NCBI RefSeq assembly: GCF_001270965.1
Contig: NZ_LGIA01000148.1
Location: forward strand, 62,001 to 126,000
Length of the DNA: 64,000 nucleotides
Reading direction: 5' to 3'
Origin: Sunxiuqinia dokdonensis
Lineage (GTDB): Bacteria > Bacteroidota > Bacteroidia > Bacteroidales > Prolixibacteraceae
Shown: positions 1 through 7,601 of the stretch, piece by piece
How the letters are laid out: the number at the start of each line of letters is the position of its first letter
How positions within the stretch are numbered: position 1 is the stretch's first letter
Position numbers and translations under genes: made by a program
Notes under the pieces: generated by a model
Told to the model about the DNA's origin: nothing
What the model saw: the letters and a program-made list of their open reading frames with translations, nothing else
Databases searched by the model: none

Positions 1-1
1 G

Positions 2-1042
2 GAATATGAAATTGACACAGTTTATACGAATGAGGATTACGAACCCTACGCCCGTGAGCGCGACGAACGGGTGCAATCGTTCTTGAGCTCTGGCGGCGTA
101 AGCTTTCAGTCTTTGAAAGATCAGCTGATTTTTCACAAAGATGAAATTGTGAAACCCGATGGGAAGCCCTACACCGTTTTTACGCCGTACAGCAAAAAGT
201 GGCTTCAAAAGCTAAACAATCGTCTGCCAGAAAGTTATCCTTCAGAAAAGCACCTGCGAAATTTATTGAAAACCGAACCCATGGATGAGGTGAGCTTACG
301 CGACCTGGGTTTTCGAAAGGGGAAACTTGAGTTTCCGGAGAAGAAGATTGATGCAGGCTTACTGAATGAATATGCCGCCCGCCGCGACTTCCCGGCACAG
401 GATGGTACTTCGCATTTGGGTATTCACCTGCGTTTCGGAACAATCAGTATCCGGCAGTTGACCCGAAAGGCGATGCAACATTCGGCTGTATTTTTAAATG
501 AGCTGATTTGGCGAAACTTCTACATGGATATTCTTTGGCACTTTCCACATGTTGAAAAGCACGCTTTTAAACCGGCCTATGATTTTATTCCCTGGCTAAA
601 TTCAGAAAAGAATTTTGCGCGATGGAGCGAAGGAACAACTGGCTATCCGCTGGTCGATGCCGGCATGCGAGAATTAAACGAAACGGGCTACATGCATAAC
701 CGCATTCGCATGGTAACTGCCAGCTTTTTGTGCAAGCACCTGCTGATTGACTGGCGGTGGGGCGAAGCTTACTTTGCAGAAAAGCTGCTGGATTATGAGC
801 TGGCTTCGAACAATGGCGGCTGGCAATGGGCCGCCGGAACAGGTTGCGATGCGGCGCCGTATTTCCGGGTGTTTAACCCCAGTTTGCAAGCTCAAAAGTT
901 CGATCCCGACTTGAAATACATTCGTCGTTGGGTTCCTGAGTTTGAAAGTCCGAATTATCCGCGGCCAATCGTCGATCATGCCACGGCCCGGCAACGCGCC
1001 ATTGATATCTACAAAAAAGCGCTGGCAGATGGACGAACCTAG
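2..1042 (+). CDS. Deoxyribodipyrimidine photolyase / cryptochrome, 5' end outside window
   Basis: Light-driven repair of cyclobutane pyrimidine dimers, or a related cryptochrome, with FAD as cofactor. The reading frame is open from base 2, so the start lies upstream; 346 residues are present and roughly 100 N-terminal residues (the antenna-binding domain) are missing, judged from the usual 430-480 residues. The FAD-binding helical domain is complete: LIWRNFYMDIL, then GYPLVDAGMRELNETGYMHN, then WQWAAGTGCDAAPYFRVFNP, which is typical of class I CPD photolyases. The internal GTG at 71 is a normal codon inside the gene. No clear terminator follows; a palindrome array lies just downstream. Photolyase rather than cryptochrome is likely but not provable from this part. 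Confidence 0.93.
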   Translation, partial: EYEIDTVYTNEDYEPYARERDERVQSFLSSGGVSFQSLKDQLIFHKDEIVKPDGKPYTVFTPYSKKWLQKLNNRLPESYPSEKHLRNLLKTEPMDEVSLRDLGFRKGKLEFPEKKIDAGLLNEYAARRDFPAQDGTSHLGIHLRFGTISIRQLTRKAMQHSAVFLNELIWRNFYMDILWHFPHVEKHAFKPAYDFIPWLNSEKNFARWSEGTTGYPLVDAGMRELNETGYMHNRIRMVTASFLCKHLLIDWRWGEAYFAEKLLDYELASNNGGWQWAAGTGCDAAPYFRVFNPSLQAQKFDPDLKYIRRWVPEFESPNYPRPIVDHATARQRAIDIYKKALADGRT

Positions 1043-1085
1043 TGACGCTTTCACAGCTTTTTCCGGTTCGTTCTTTTCATAGGCG

Positions 1086-1170
1086 AAAAGTCACGTGTGG
1101 TTTTCCTTAAAGTCACGTGTGACTTTAACCGGAATCACGTGTGATTTCATCCAAAGTCACGTGTGACTTT
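1086..1170. repeat. Four-copy palindrome array, exact 22-bp period
   Basis: The core TCACGTGTG begins at 1091, 1113, 1135 and 1157, exactly 22 bp apart. Copies 2 and 4 read AAAGTCACGTGTGACTTT, an inverted repeat with 8-bp arms and a 2-bp centre. Copy 3 changes both arms together (ATCAC with GTGAT), which keeps the symmetry; copy 1 has lost its right arm. It lies in the 292-bp gap between the photolyase gene and the toxin-antitoxin pair; I see nothing else there except a -7-like box. Confidence 0.85.
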
Positions 1171-1310
1171 TAAAAGAGGCCTTTTGTTTCTGTGTTTTCT
1201 ATGAATGATTTCTTTTTCGGCTTGTGCAGTTTAATGAAATTGGCCGGGCCCCACACTCCAGCAAAACATCATCGTTCCAGATAGTTTTAGGAGAGAATTG
1301 AAAATTTGAC

Positions 1311-1318
1311 TAAGTTTG
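1311..1318 (+). promoter_or_regulatory. Putative -7 box of the DUF433/DUF5615 pair
   Basis: TAAGTTTG fits the Bacteroidota -7 consensus TAnnTTTG and lies 16 bases before the ATG at 1335. No good -33 TTG is seen at the expected distance, so this is tentative. Confidence 0.35.
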
Positions 1319-1334
1319 TGAAAAGGAAAATCAA

Positions 1335-1559
1335 ATGATTGAATACAAAGCCATAATAAAGAGAAATCCTAACAAAAGATTTGGAAAACCTTGCGTTAGA
1401 GACACGAGGATTACCGTGTTTGATGTGCTGGGATGGTTGGCATCTGGAATGACTATTGATGAAATTATTGATGATTTTCCTGAATTGACCGTGGATGATA
1501 TTAAAGCATGCTTGGCCTATGCTGCAGATCGGGAGCATAAAATTCAGCACGCATCATGA
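1335..1559 (+). CDS. DUF433 family antitoxin
   Basis: A 74-residue DUF433 protein, a VapB-like small winged-helix family that usually acts as the antitoxin of a DUF5615 PIN-like toxin. Family marks are GKPCVRDTRITV near residues 17-28 and the helix GMTIDEIIDDFPELTVDDI that follows. The stop codon overlaps the start of the next gene by four bases (ATGA at 1556-1559), so the two are translationally coupled, as is usual in toxin-antitoxin pairs. Autorepression through upstream DNA is expected from the family. Function is inferred from family and neighbour. Confidence 0.85.
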   Translation: MIEYKAIIKRNPNKRFGKPCVRDTRITVFDVLGWLASGMTIDEIIDDFPELTVDDIKACLAYAADREHKIQHAS

Positions 1560-1897
1560 GACTGCTTTTTGATCAAAACATCTCCTTTCGGATTACAAAA
1601 AAGCTGACTGTTTTATTTCCTGAGTGTAGGCATGTTTCGGATTGCGGGTTAATGAACTGTGAAGACCATGAAATCTGGGAGTACGCACAAAAAAATGACT
1701 ACTCAATTGTAACATTTGATTCCGATTTTTATGACATAAGTGTCATAGATGGCCATCCTCCAAAGATCATTTGGATCAGGATAGGTAATCTGACAACAAA
1801 GGACATTGTTCAGCTTTTGACAAAAAATAAAGCGGTGATTGATAAGTTTATTGATAGCGACGATTTTAAAGATATTTCTTGTCTAGAAATTGATTAA
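1556..1897 (+). CDS. DUF5615 family PIN-like toxin
   Basis: A 113-residue protein of the DUF5615 family (PIN-like fold, predicted metal-dependent RNase). It begins MRLLFDQNISFR, with the first acidic residue D6 in the family's LLxDxN motif; EIWEYAQKNDYSIVTFDSDF supplies further acidic residues (D60 region and the TFDSDF pair). It starts inside the stop of the DUF433 gene, the usual antitoxin-first order. The C-terminal part (KAVIDKFIDSDDFKDISCLEID) is rich in acids. Toxicity and RNA cleavage are inferred; the pair could equally be a degenerate chromosomal module. Confidence 0.83.
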   Translation: MRLLFDQNISFRITKKLTVLFPECRHVSDCGLMNCEDHEIWEYAQKNDYSIVTFDSDFYDISVIDGHPPKIIWIRIGNLTTKDIVQLLTKNKAVIDKFIDSDDFKDISCLEID

Positions 1898-1976
1898 AAT
1901 CACATGCCCTGGCGAGTTTCAAACGGTGCCTAACAAATCGTCTCAAATCTCGACAGATACCTAATCGCATAGCCTT

Positions 1977-2519
1977 TTATGAATCCCCTTTTACCCAATT
2001 CACGATTTTTGGGTCGTCGGGTTTGGTTCGTGGTTCCGCGTAGTCAACCAAGTGGCCTTCTGCGTCAATCATATATTTTTGAAAGTTCCAGCCCACTTCC
2101 GAATCCGAAACGCCGTTCTTTTCTTTCTGGGTCAGCCACTGGTATAGCGGGTGCATGTCATCGCCTTTCACCGAAATCTTTGACATCATGGGAAAAGTAA
2201 CCCCGTAGTTGCGTTCGCAAAACTCAGCAATCTCGTCATTTGATCCGGGTTCCTGCTCGTTGAAATTGTTGGCCGGAAAACCGATAATGGTGAATTCATC
2301 TCCTCCATATTCGTCGTAAAGCTTCTGCAGTAGTTCATACTGTGGGGTGAGGCCACACTTTGAGGCGGTATTGACCACCAGTACTTTTTTCCCTTTTAAC
2401 TGACTTAGGTCAAACTCGGCTCCTTCAATGTCCTGAACTTTGAAATCGTGGAAACTTGTTTGGCTAAATCCGATGGCGGATAAAAAAAGAAATGTGAATA
2501 AAAATGTCAATCGTTTCAT
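1977..2519 (-). CDS. Exported glutathione peroxidase-like thiol peroxidase
   Basis: A 180-residue GPx-family enzyme that reduces peroxides, probably with thioredoxin-type donors. Residues 1-20 form a signal peptide ending at FSQ, so it should act in the periplasm. The peroxidatic cysteine C55 lies in ASKCGLTPQY, and the Trp/Asn pair in GWNFQKYM is kept. The tetrad Gln is changed: the usual FPCNQF reads FPANNF, with Asn at 85 and no Cys at 83. A cytosolic paralogue with the complete motif is at 9780. The gene stands alone, divergent from dnaX. Family is certain; the effect of Gln to Asn is not. Confidence 0.93.
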   Translation of the reverse strand: MKRLTFLFTFLFLSAIGFSQTSFHDFKVQDIEGAEFDLSQLKGKKVLVVNTASKCGLTPQYELLQKLYDEYGGDEFTIIGFPANNFNEQEPGSNDEIAEFCERNYGVTFPMMSKISVKGDDMHPLYQWLTQKEKNGVSDSEVGWNFQKYMIDAEGHLVDYAEPRTKPDDPKIVNWVKGDS

Positions 2520-2644
2520 GATCGAATGTTGTTTGGTTTAACTTCATCTAAAACAGTAAGAACCCGAAAAAGTTTGGTTTGCGCATAGGCTGGTCTTCTT
2601 AATTCTTGTTAATAAATTCCCCCTGAATTTCCTCTCAAAATGTT

Positions 2645-2652
2645 TATCTTTG
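2645..2652 (+). promoter_or_regulatory. Putative -7 box of dnaX
   Basis: TATCTTTG fits TAnnTTTG and lies 19 bases before the dnaX ATG. A weak -33 (CTG at 2623-2625) is 19 bases upstream. Confidence 0.45.
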
Positions 2653-2671
2653 GGCTTCATCAAATGAAATT

Positions 2672-3775
2672 ATGGAGAATTTTATTGTTTCTGCCCGAAA
2701 ATACAGGCCCGATACTTTTCAAACGGTTGTAGGCCAACTATCGATTACTTCGACCCTGAAAAATGCCATCAAAAACAACCAGCTGGCACATGCCTACTTG
2801 TTTTGTGGCCCGCGTGGTGTCGGAAAAACAACTTGCGCCCGTATTTTTGCTAAAACAATCAATTGTCAGAACCTTACGGCTGATACTGAACCCTGTAATC
2901 AGTGCGAATCGTGCCAGGCGTTTAATGGCAGCCGTTCATACAATATTCATGAGCTCGATGCGGCATCGAATAACTCGGTGGATGATATCCGGAATTTGAC
3001 GGATCAGGTTCGCATTCCGCCCCAAATTGGCAAGTACAGCATCTACATTATCGATGAGGTTCACATGCTGTCGCAGGCCGCTTTCAATGCCTTTTTGAAA
3101 ACATTGGAAGAGCCGCCCAAACATGCGATTTTTATTTTGGCAACCACCGAAAAGCACAAGATCATTCCAACCATTCTGTCGCGTTGTCAGATCTTCGATT
3201 TCAATCGCATTAAAATTGCTGATATTTCTGATCATTTGGGGTTTGTGTCCAAAAGTGAGCAGGTGGCCATTGAAGCTGAAGCCCTGAATGTGATTGCACA
3301 CAAAGCCGATGGCGCCATGCGCGACGCGCTGTCAATCTTCGACCAGATTGTGAGTTTCTCGGGACGCGAAATCACTTATAAAGATGTGATTTCGAACCTG
3401 AACGTGCTGGATTACGATTATTATTTTCGCCTGATTGATTTACTCCTGAAAAACGACGTGCCCAATGCGCTCTTGCTTTTTAACGAGGTGCTGGATCACG
3501 GTTTCGACGGACATCATTTTATAAACGGGCTGAGCAGCCACATCCGCGACTTGATGGTTTGCAAAGACCCGGTAACGGTTCAACTGCTTGAAGTTGGCGG
3601 CGAAATCAGGGAGAAATACAAAGCCCAGGCAGGCATTTGCGATGCGGGGTTTTTGCTGGAGGCTCTGAAAATCAGTAACGAGTGCGACATGCAGTACAAG
3701 ACCAGTCAGAACAAACGCTTGCTGGTTGAACTGAGCTTGATTAGAATGGCACAGCTCACCTTAAAAAAAAAATAG
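2672..3775 (+). CDS. dnaX: DNA polymerase III subunit gamma/tau, zero-frame (gamma-like) product
   Basis: The clamp-loader ATPase that opens and loads the sliding clamp. The zero frame gives 367 residues: Walker A GPRGVGKT at 46-53, zinc cysteines C65, C75, C78 and C81, DEVH at 128-131 and the sensor motif LSRC. It ends LKKK and a TAG that directly follows a run of ten A (3763-3772). Bacteroidota DnaX usually has an extra 200 or so C-terminal residues, and these are found in the -1 frame directly downstream. A ribosomal or polymerase slip on the A run would therefore give a 581-residue tau-like form, while normal decoding gives this gamma-like form. A sequencing error in the homopolymer is the main alternative. 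Confidence 0.95.
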   Translation: MENFIVSARKYRPDTFQTVVGQLSITSTLKNAIKNNQLAHAYLFCGPRGVGKTTCARIFAKTINCQNLTADTEPCNQCESCQAFNGSRSYNIHELDAASNNSVDDIRNLTDQVRIPPQIGKYSIYIIDEVHMLSQAAFNAFLKTLEEPPKHAIFILATTEKHKIIPTILSRCQIFDFNRIKIADISDHLGFVSKSEQVAIEAEALNVIAHKADGAMRDALSIFDQIVSFSGREITYKDVISNLNVLDYDYYFRLIDLLLKNDVPNALLLFNEVLDHGFDGHHFINGLSSHIRDLMVCKDPVTVQLLEVGGEIREKYKAQAGICDAGFLLEALKISNECDMQYKTSQNKRLLVELSLIRMAQLTLKKK

Positions 3776-3793
3776 CTGACGATACCGATCAGC
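3763..3793 (+). promoter_or_regulatory. A10 slippage site with adjacent stop and small hairpin in dnaX
   Basis: Ten A at 3763-3772 are read as AAA AAA AAA after a TTA codon, followed at once by TAG (3773-3775). A -1 slip makes the ribosome read ATA GCT GAC and continue for 214 codons. A 5-bp stem, GCTGA (3775-3779) with TCAGC (3789-3793), lies right behind the run. The dnaX genes of E. coli (ribosomal -1 shift) and Thermus (polymerase slippage on an A run) use comparable devices. Confidence 0.75.
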
Positions 3794-4416
3794 CCCAATT
3801 GGAACCCATTTTCTCCGGCGTTCAGGAGCCAGCCGTAACAAAGGCGAACCCGGCCGTGTCGAAAACCCAGCCCACCCAGCAAAAGGCCTCCAGCGAAGAT
3901 GAAGTTTCTGCTAAGGTTCCTGTGAAAAGGATGATCAAAAAGCGGGGGAGCGGTTACACGCCCTCCATAAAAGACGCGCTTTCGGGTAAGCTTGCTGAAA
4001 AAGGCGAGGAAGACGCGCAGGAAAAGATGAAGTATTATGCCGGCGAACAGCTTACCGAAACTTTTACACAAGAACAGTTTGCTGAAAAATGGGCCGAATA
4101 CCTGCAACGCTTGGAGGATCGGCCTAATTTAAAGGCTACTCTGGCGAGGACTCCACAATTGGCCGATAATTTCAAGCTGAATCTATCCATTGATAATTCG
4201 GTTCAGATGGAAGAAATCAGTAAAATTAAGCCCGATTTGGTGTCCTGGTTGCGGAAAGAATTGCGAAACACAAGCATCGAACTAATCGCAGATATTGTTG
4301 TTCAGGAATCTGAGTACAAGCCATATTCCGAAACCGAAAAACTGGCCGAGATGGTCAAGAAAAATCCGAATCTGGCTATGCTGAAACAGCGATTTAATCT
4401 GGATTTTGGCGAATAA
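3772..4416 (+). CDS. dnaX: DnaX tau-specific C-terminal region, reached by -1 frameshift
   Basis: Continuation of dnaX in the -1 frame, 214 residues after the slip. The first part (to about 3960) is a Pro/Ala/Lys-rich linker; the rest resembles the C-terminal domain of Bacteroidota DnaX, including NTSIELIADIVVQESEYKPY, EKLAEMVKKNPNLAMLKQRF and a terminal acidic tail. Read alone, its first possible start would be a TTG at 3799 with no leader, so it is not likely to be an independent gene. In other bacteria this region links the clamp loader to the polymerase core and the replicative helicase. Confidence 0.82.
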   Translation: MADDTDQPQLEPIFSGVQEPAVTKANPAVSKTQPTQQKASSEDEVSAKVPVKRMIKKRGSGYTPSIKDALSGKLAEKGEEDAQEKMKYYAGEQLTETFTQEQFAEKWAEYLQRLEDRPNLKATLARTPQLADNFKLNLSIDNSVQMEEISKIKPDLVSWLRKELRNTSIELIADIVVQESEYKPYSETEKLAEMVKKNPNLAMLKQRFNLDFGE

Positions 4417-4495
4417 ACCCAGAAGCTCGGTTTTAAACCATTGTTAACCGTTTGTGAAATGAGTTCACAACATGAGCCAGTCAATTATTTTTTAG

Positions 4496-4503
4496 TATTT
4501 TTG
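4496..4503 (+). promoter_or_regulatory. Putative -7 box of the ferritin gene
   Basis: TATTTTTG fits TAnnTTTG, 25 bases before the ATG at 4529. No clear -33 element. Confidence 0.4.
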
Positions 4504-4515
4504 AGTAAAACATAA

Positions 4516-4524
4516 AAAGGAGGT
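4516..4524 (+). promoter_or_regulatory. Strong Shine-Dalgarno sequence of the ferritin gene
   Basis: AAAGGAGGT lies four bases before the ATG at 4529. Such a strong site is rare among the genes of this window, most of which have A-rich leaders, and it fixes the start. Confidence 0.8.
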
Positions 4525-4528
4525 CACT

Positions 4529-5041
4529 ATGCTTAAAGAAAAAGTTTTAAAAGCCCTGAACAATCAGATTAATGCAGAAATGCACTCAGCTTATCTTTAT
4601 TTGTCTATGTCAGCTTATTTCGAAGATAAAGGATTGGCTGGTTTTGCGAATTGGATGAAAGTACAGTACAAAGAAGAGCTTTCGCACGCTTTGAAAATAT
4701 TTGATTACGTGAACGAACGTAATGGCCGGGTCGTATTGGAACCGATTGCCGGAGTGCCCATTGATTTTGATGGAATTATTGATGTTTTTGAGAAAACATT
4801 GGAACATGAGCAAAAAGTAACGCAGATGATTGATGAGCTCATGGACGTGGCTGTTGGTGCCAGCGATCATGCAACGCAGAGTTTCTTGCAGTGGTTTGTT
4901 GATGAGCAGGTTGAAGAAGAAGCCAATGTCAATGAGTTACTCGATAATTTACGTTTGATCGACGGACAAGGAAATGGGGTTTTCATGCTTAACCGCGAAT
5001 TGCAGGCCCGTACCTTTGTTGATGAAACGCAGGCAGAATAA
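4529..5041 (+). CDS. ftnA: Non-haem ferritin
   Basis: Iron storage protein of 170 residues, expected to form a 24-subunit cytosolic shell that oxidises Fe(II) and stores the mineral. All usual ferroxidase residues can be placed: E17, E49/E50 and H53 (EELSHA), E94, Q127 and E130. The length equals bacterial FtnA. It has its own strong ribosome site and a terminator directly after it, so it is a single-gene unit between dnaX and the relA/spoT gene. No haem-binding Met typical of bacterioferritin is apparent. Confidence 0.96.
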   Translation: MLKEKVLKALNNQINAEMHSAYLYLSMSAYFEDKGLAGFANWMKVQYKEELSHALKIFDYVNERNGRVVLEPIAGVPIDFDGIIDVFEKTLEHEQKVTQMIDELMDVAVGASDHATQSFLQWFVDEQVEEEANVNELLDNLRLIDGQGNGVFMLNRELQARTFVDETQAE

Positions 5042-5065
5042 GAACTTTATTGTTGAAGATTTTTG

Positions 5066-5097
5066 AAAGGCTGCCTGTTTTGGGTAGCCTTTTTTGT
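5066..5097 (+). terminator. Rho-independent terminator after ferritin
   Basis: A 10-bp stem (AAAGGCTGCC with GGTAGCCTTT, one G-U pair) and a seven-base loop, followed by a T run. Confidence 0.85.
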
Positions 5098-5137
5098 TTA
5101 AGCTAATGGTACGATTGATTCAGAAAATTCGGGTGCA

Positions 5138-7324
5138 ATGAATAAACTGATTGAAAACGCTTGGTTGAATTTGAGGGAAACTTGCCAAAATTCCTCGTCC
5201 GTAGATGAATTGGATGAAATAGAAAAAGCTTTTGATTTTGCCTGGCAGTCGCTTGGCGAAAATACCTGGCCCAATGGCGATCTTATTTTGGTGCATTCGC
5301 TCGAAGTGGCCCAAGTGGTCGCTCAGGAAGTGGGACTTGGAGTGAGTTCCATTATAGCCGGAATGTTGCACAATGTGACCGACGAAAAACTCAGCGACCG
5401 GCCCGATTTTCAGACCATTGAAAAGCAGTTTGGCCCGGTGGTTTCCGGTATTCTGGAAGGCATGGCGAAGATCAACGCCCTGGGAACCGACACCGTTGAT
5501 CTCCACTCGGAAAACTACCGCAAACTGATGCTGGCCTTGGCAGGCGATGTCCGGGTTATCTTGGTGAAGATCTCGGACCGGCTGCATGTGATGCGTCATT
5601 TGGACGACTATGCTGCCTCGGCTCAGCAGAAAATAGCCATGGAAACGGCCCACCTTTATGCGCCGCTGGCTCATCGCCTGGGCTTGTATTATATCAATTC
5701 CGAGATGCTGGATTTATGCCTAAAATATACCAATCCGGATGCCTATCAATATGTTGCCGACAGGCTAAAAGAAAGCAAGGAAGAACGCAAAAACTTTGTT
5801 GCGGCTTTCGTCAAACCAATTGAAGAAAAGTTAAAAGCCCGCGGCTTTCAGTTCGATATGAAAGCCCGCACGAAAGCCATCAATTCCATCTGGAAAAAAA
5901 TGCAGAACAGTAAAGTGAGCTTCGATGAAGTTTATGATTTGTTTGCCATCCGGGTGATTTTGGACTCGGAACCGGGGCTCGAAAAATCGGATTGCTGGCA
6001 GGTTTATTCGATTGTTACCGACGAGTACCAATCAAACCCTGAGCGTATGCGTGATTGGATTACTGTACCGAAATCGAATGGTTACGAAAGCTTGCATGCC
6101 ACGGTGTTGGGGCCACAAAAGAAATGGGTCGAAATTCAGATTCGGACCAAGCGAATGGACGAAATTGCGGAGAAGGGCCTCGCTGCACACTGGAAATACA
6201 AAGGCGGATCGGCCAGTGCCGAAATGGAAAGCTGGCTGGCCAATGTTCGCGAAATCCTGGAAAATCCGGATTTGAACATTGTCGATTTTATCGATGATTT
6301 TAATACAAATATTTACAATGACGAAATTTTTGTGTTTACACCCAAGGGCGATTTGAAGCGCTTGCCGGCCGGAGCCACCTTGCTCGACTTTGCTTATGAA
6401 ATTCATTCTGAAGTGGGCGATCATTGTGTTGGCGGCATGTTGGATGGCCGAAAAGTGACCCTGCGCTATAAGCTTAAGAATGGTGATCAGGTGTCGGTTG
6501 ATACGTCATCAAAGCAGCAGCCCAAACTCGACTGGCTTGACTTTGTGATTACCACCAAGGCCAAATCGCGGATCAAGGCTAGTGTGAACGAAGAGCGTAA
6601 AAATGAAGCAGAGAACGGAAAAGAGATTTTACTTCGGAAGTTGAAAAACTGGAAAATTGACTACAATGATGAGCTGATCCGCATGCTTTTAAAGCATTAC
6701 AATCTGAAATTGGCGCAGGATTTATATTATAATATTTCGGTCGGAAAGATAGAGCCATTGGCAATTAAAGAGTTGGTTGGTGAAAAGGAAAGCGAAGCAA
6801 CAGCCAGGCAAAAAGCCGAAGAGATACTTTCGCTGGACCAGTTGAAAGATCTGGATTTTTCCAGTGGGAACGACTATTTGGTGATTGACAACAACATTAA
6901 AAACGTCAATCATAAGTTGGCACCCTGTTGTAACCCAATTTTTGGTGACCCGATTTTTGGTTTCGTCACCATCAGCGATGGGATCAAAATTCACCGCCGT
7001 ACCTGTCCAAACGCCAAGCAACTGTTTGAGCGGTATCCTTACCGGGTGATTCCGGCGCGGTGGCGCGACTCAAAAAAGCGGAGTTCGTTTCAGGCAACCA
7101 TTCGCTTGTCGGGTACCGACGAAACAGGCATTGTGGCCAATATTTCGCATGTTATTGCCAAAGATATTGGAGTGCAAATGCGTTCGATCAATATTGATTC
7201 GGTAAATGGTGAGTTTGAAGGTACCTTGCGTGTTTTTGTCAATAATCTGGAGCACCTGGACTTTTTAATTCACAAACTGCAAAATATCAAAGGCGTGCTT
7301 AATGTATCGAGAGCGGATACTTAG
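5138..7324 (+). CDS. RelA/SpoT family (p)ppGpp synthetase with altered hydrolase motif
   Basis: Long RSH enzyme (728 residues) that makes the alarmone (p)ppGpp from ATP and GTP/GDP. Order: HD hydrolase domain (about 45-190), synthetase (about 230-350, with DWITVPKSNGYESLH and VEIQIRTKRM intact), TGS (about 390-450), zinc-finger/CC region with APCCNPIFGD, and a C-terminal ACT domain. In the hydrolase domain H53 and D147 remain, but the metal-binding HD reads H78-N79 (LHN) and the following motif is DRLHV instead of DRLHN. Synthesis is thus expected; hydrolysis is doubtful. A second, hydrolysing RSH would then be needed elsewhere in the genome. It stands alone after ferritin and is followed by a strong terminator. 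Confidence 0.94.
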   Translation: MNKLIENAWLNLRETCQNSSSVDELDEIEKAFDFAWQSLGENTWPNGDLILVHSLEVAQVVAQEVGLGVSSIIAGMLHNVTDEKLSDRPDFQTIEKQFGPVVSGILEGMAKINALGTDTVDLHSENYRKLMLALAGDVRVILVKISDRLHVMRHLDDYAASAQQKIAMETAHLYAPLAHRLGLYYINSEMLDLCLKYTNPDAYQYVADRLKESKEERKNFVAAFVKPIEEKLKARGFQFDMKARTKAINSIWKKMQNSKVSFDEVYDLFAIRVILDSEPGLEKSDCWQVYSIVTDEYQSNPERMRDWITVPKSNGYESLHATVLGPQKKWVEIQIRTKRMDEIAEKGLAAHWKYKGGSASAEMESWLANVREILENPDLNIVDFIDDFNTNIYNDEIFVFTPKGDLKRLPAGATLLDFAYEIHSEVGDHCVGGMLDGRKVTLRYKLKNGDQVSVDTSSKQQPKLDWLDFVITTKAKSRIKASVNEERKNEAENGKEILLRKLKNWKIDYNDELIRMLLKHYNLKLAQDLYYNISVGKIEPLAIKELVGEKESEATARQKAEEILSLDQLKDLDFSSGNDYLVIDNNIKNVNHKLAPCCNPIFGDPIFGFVTISDGIKIHRRTCPNAKQLFERYPYRVIPARWRDSKKRSSFQATIRLSGTDETGIVANISHVIAKDIGVQMRSINIDSVNGEFEGTLRVFVNNLEHLDFLIHKLQNIKGVLNVSRADT

Positions 7325-7343
7325 CTGAATTGGGTTTGTGCTG

Positions 7344-7435
7344 GGGTGCGGCGGATTCCGATCCGCCGGCAGTGCCTTTTGAAAGACACTTTGAGATATT
7401 CAACGATAAATTGTGGATCGGAATCCGCAACACCC
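7344..7435. repeat. Wide inverted repeat, 21-bp arms
   Basis: 7344-7364 and 7415-7435 are inverted copies with two mismatches; the inner 14 bases (GCGGATTCCGATCC and GGATCGGAATCCGC) match perfectly. The 50-base loop has no visible gene. It may be a dispersed intergenic repeat or an extra transcription stop after the RSH gene. Confidence 0.7.
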
Positions 7436-7461
7436 TTTGCTGGGTAGAGATGTAAAGAAAT

Positions 7462-7500
7462 AAACAGCTCGGATGAGGCTAAGCCATCCGAGCTGTTTTT
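7462..7500 (+). terminator. Strong terminator after the RSH gene
   Basis: Stem of about 13 bp, AACAGCTCGGATG with CATCCGAGCTGTT, with an inner GGC/GCC pairing option and a terminal T run. Flanked by A's on the left, so it could work in both directions. Confidence 0.88.
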
Positions 7501-7601
7501 AATGTACTTGTTTTAAGTTGGATTCAAGCCAGGAGAACCACTCGAGTTCTCACGGTTGTTTCCCATCAGCGTAGGAATTAAACGATATACTCAGGTATTT
7601 T

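Noticed and set aside
2672-4416. dnaX as a frameshifted pseudogene
   Set aside because: Both halves are well conserved, the break is exactly at an A10 run with an adjacent stop, and dnaX is essential; programmed slippage or a sequencing error is more likely.
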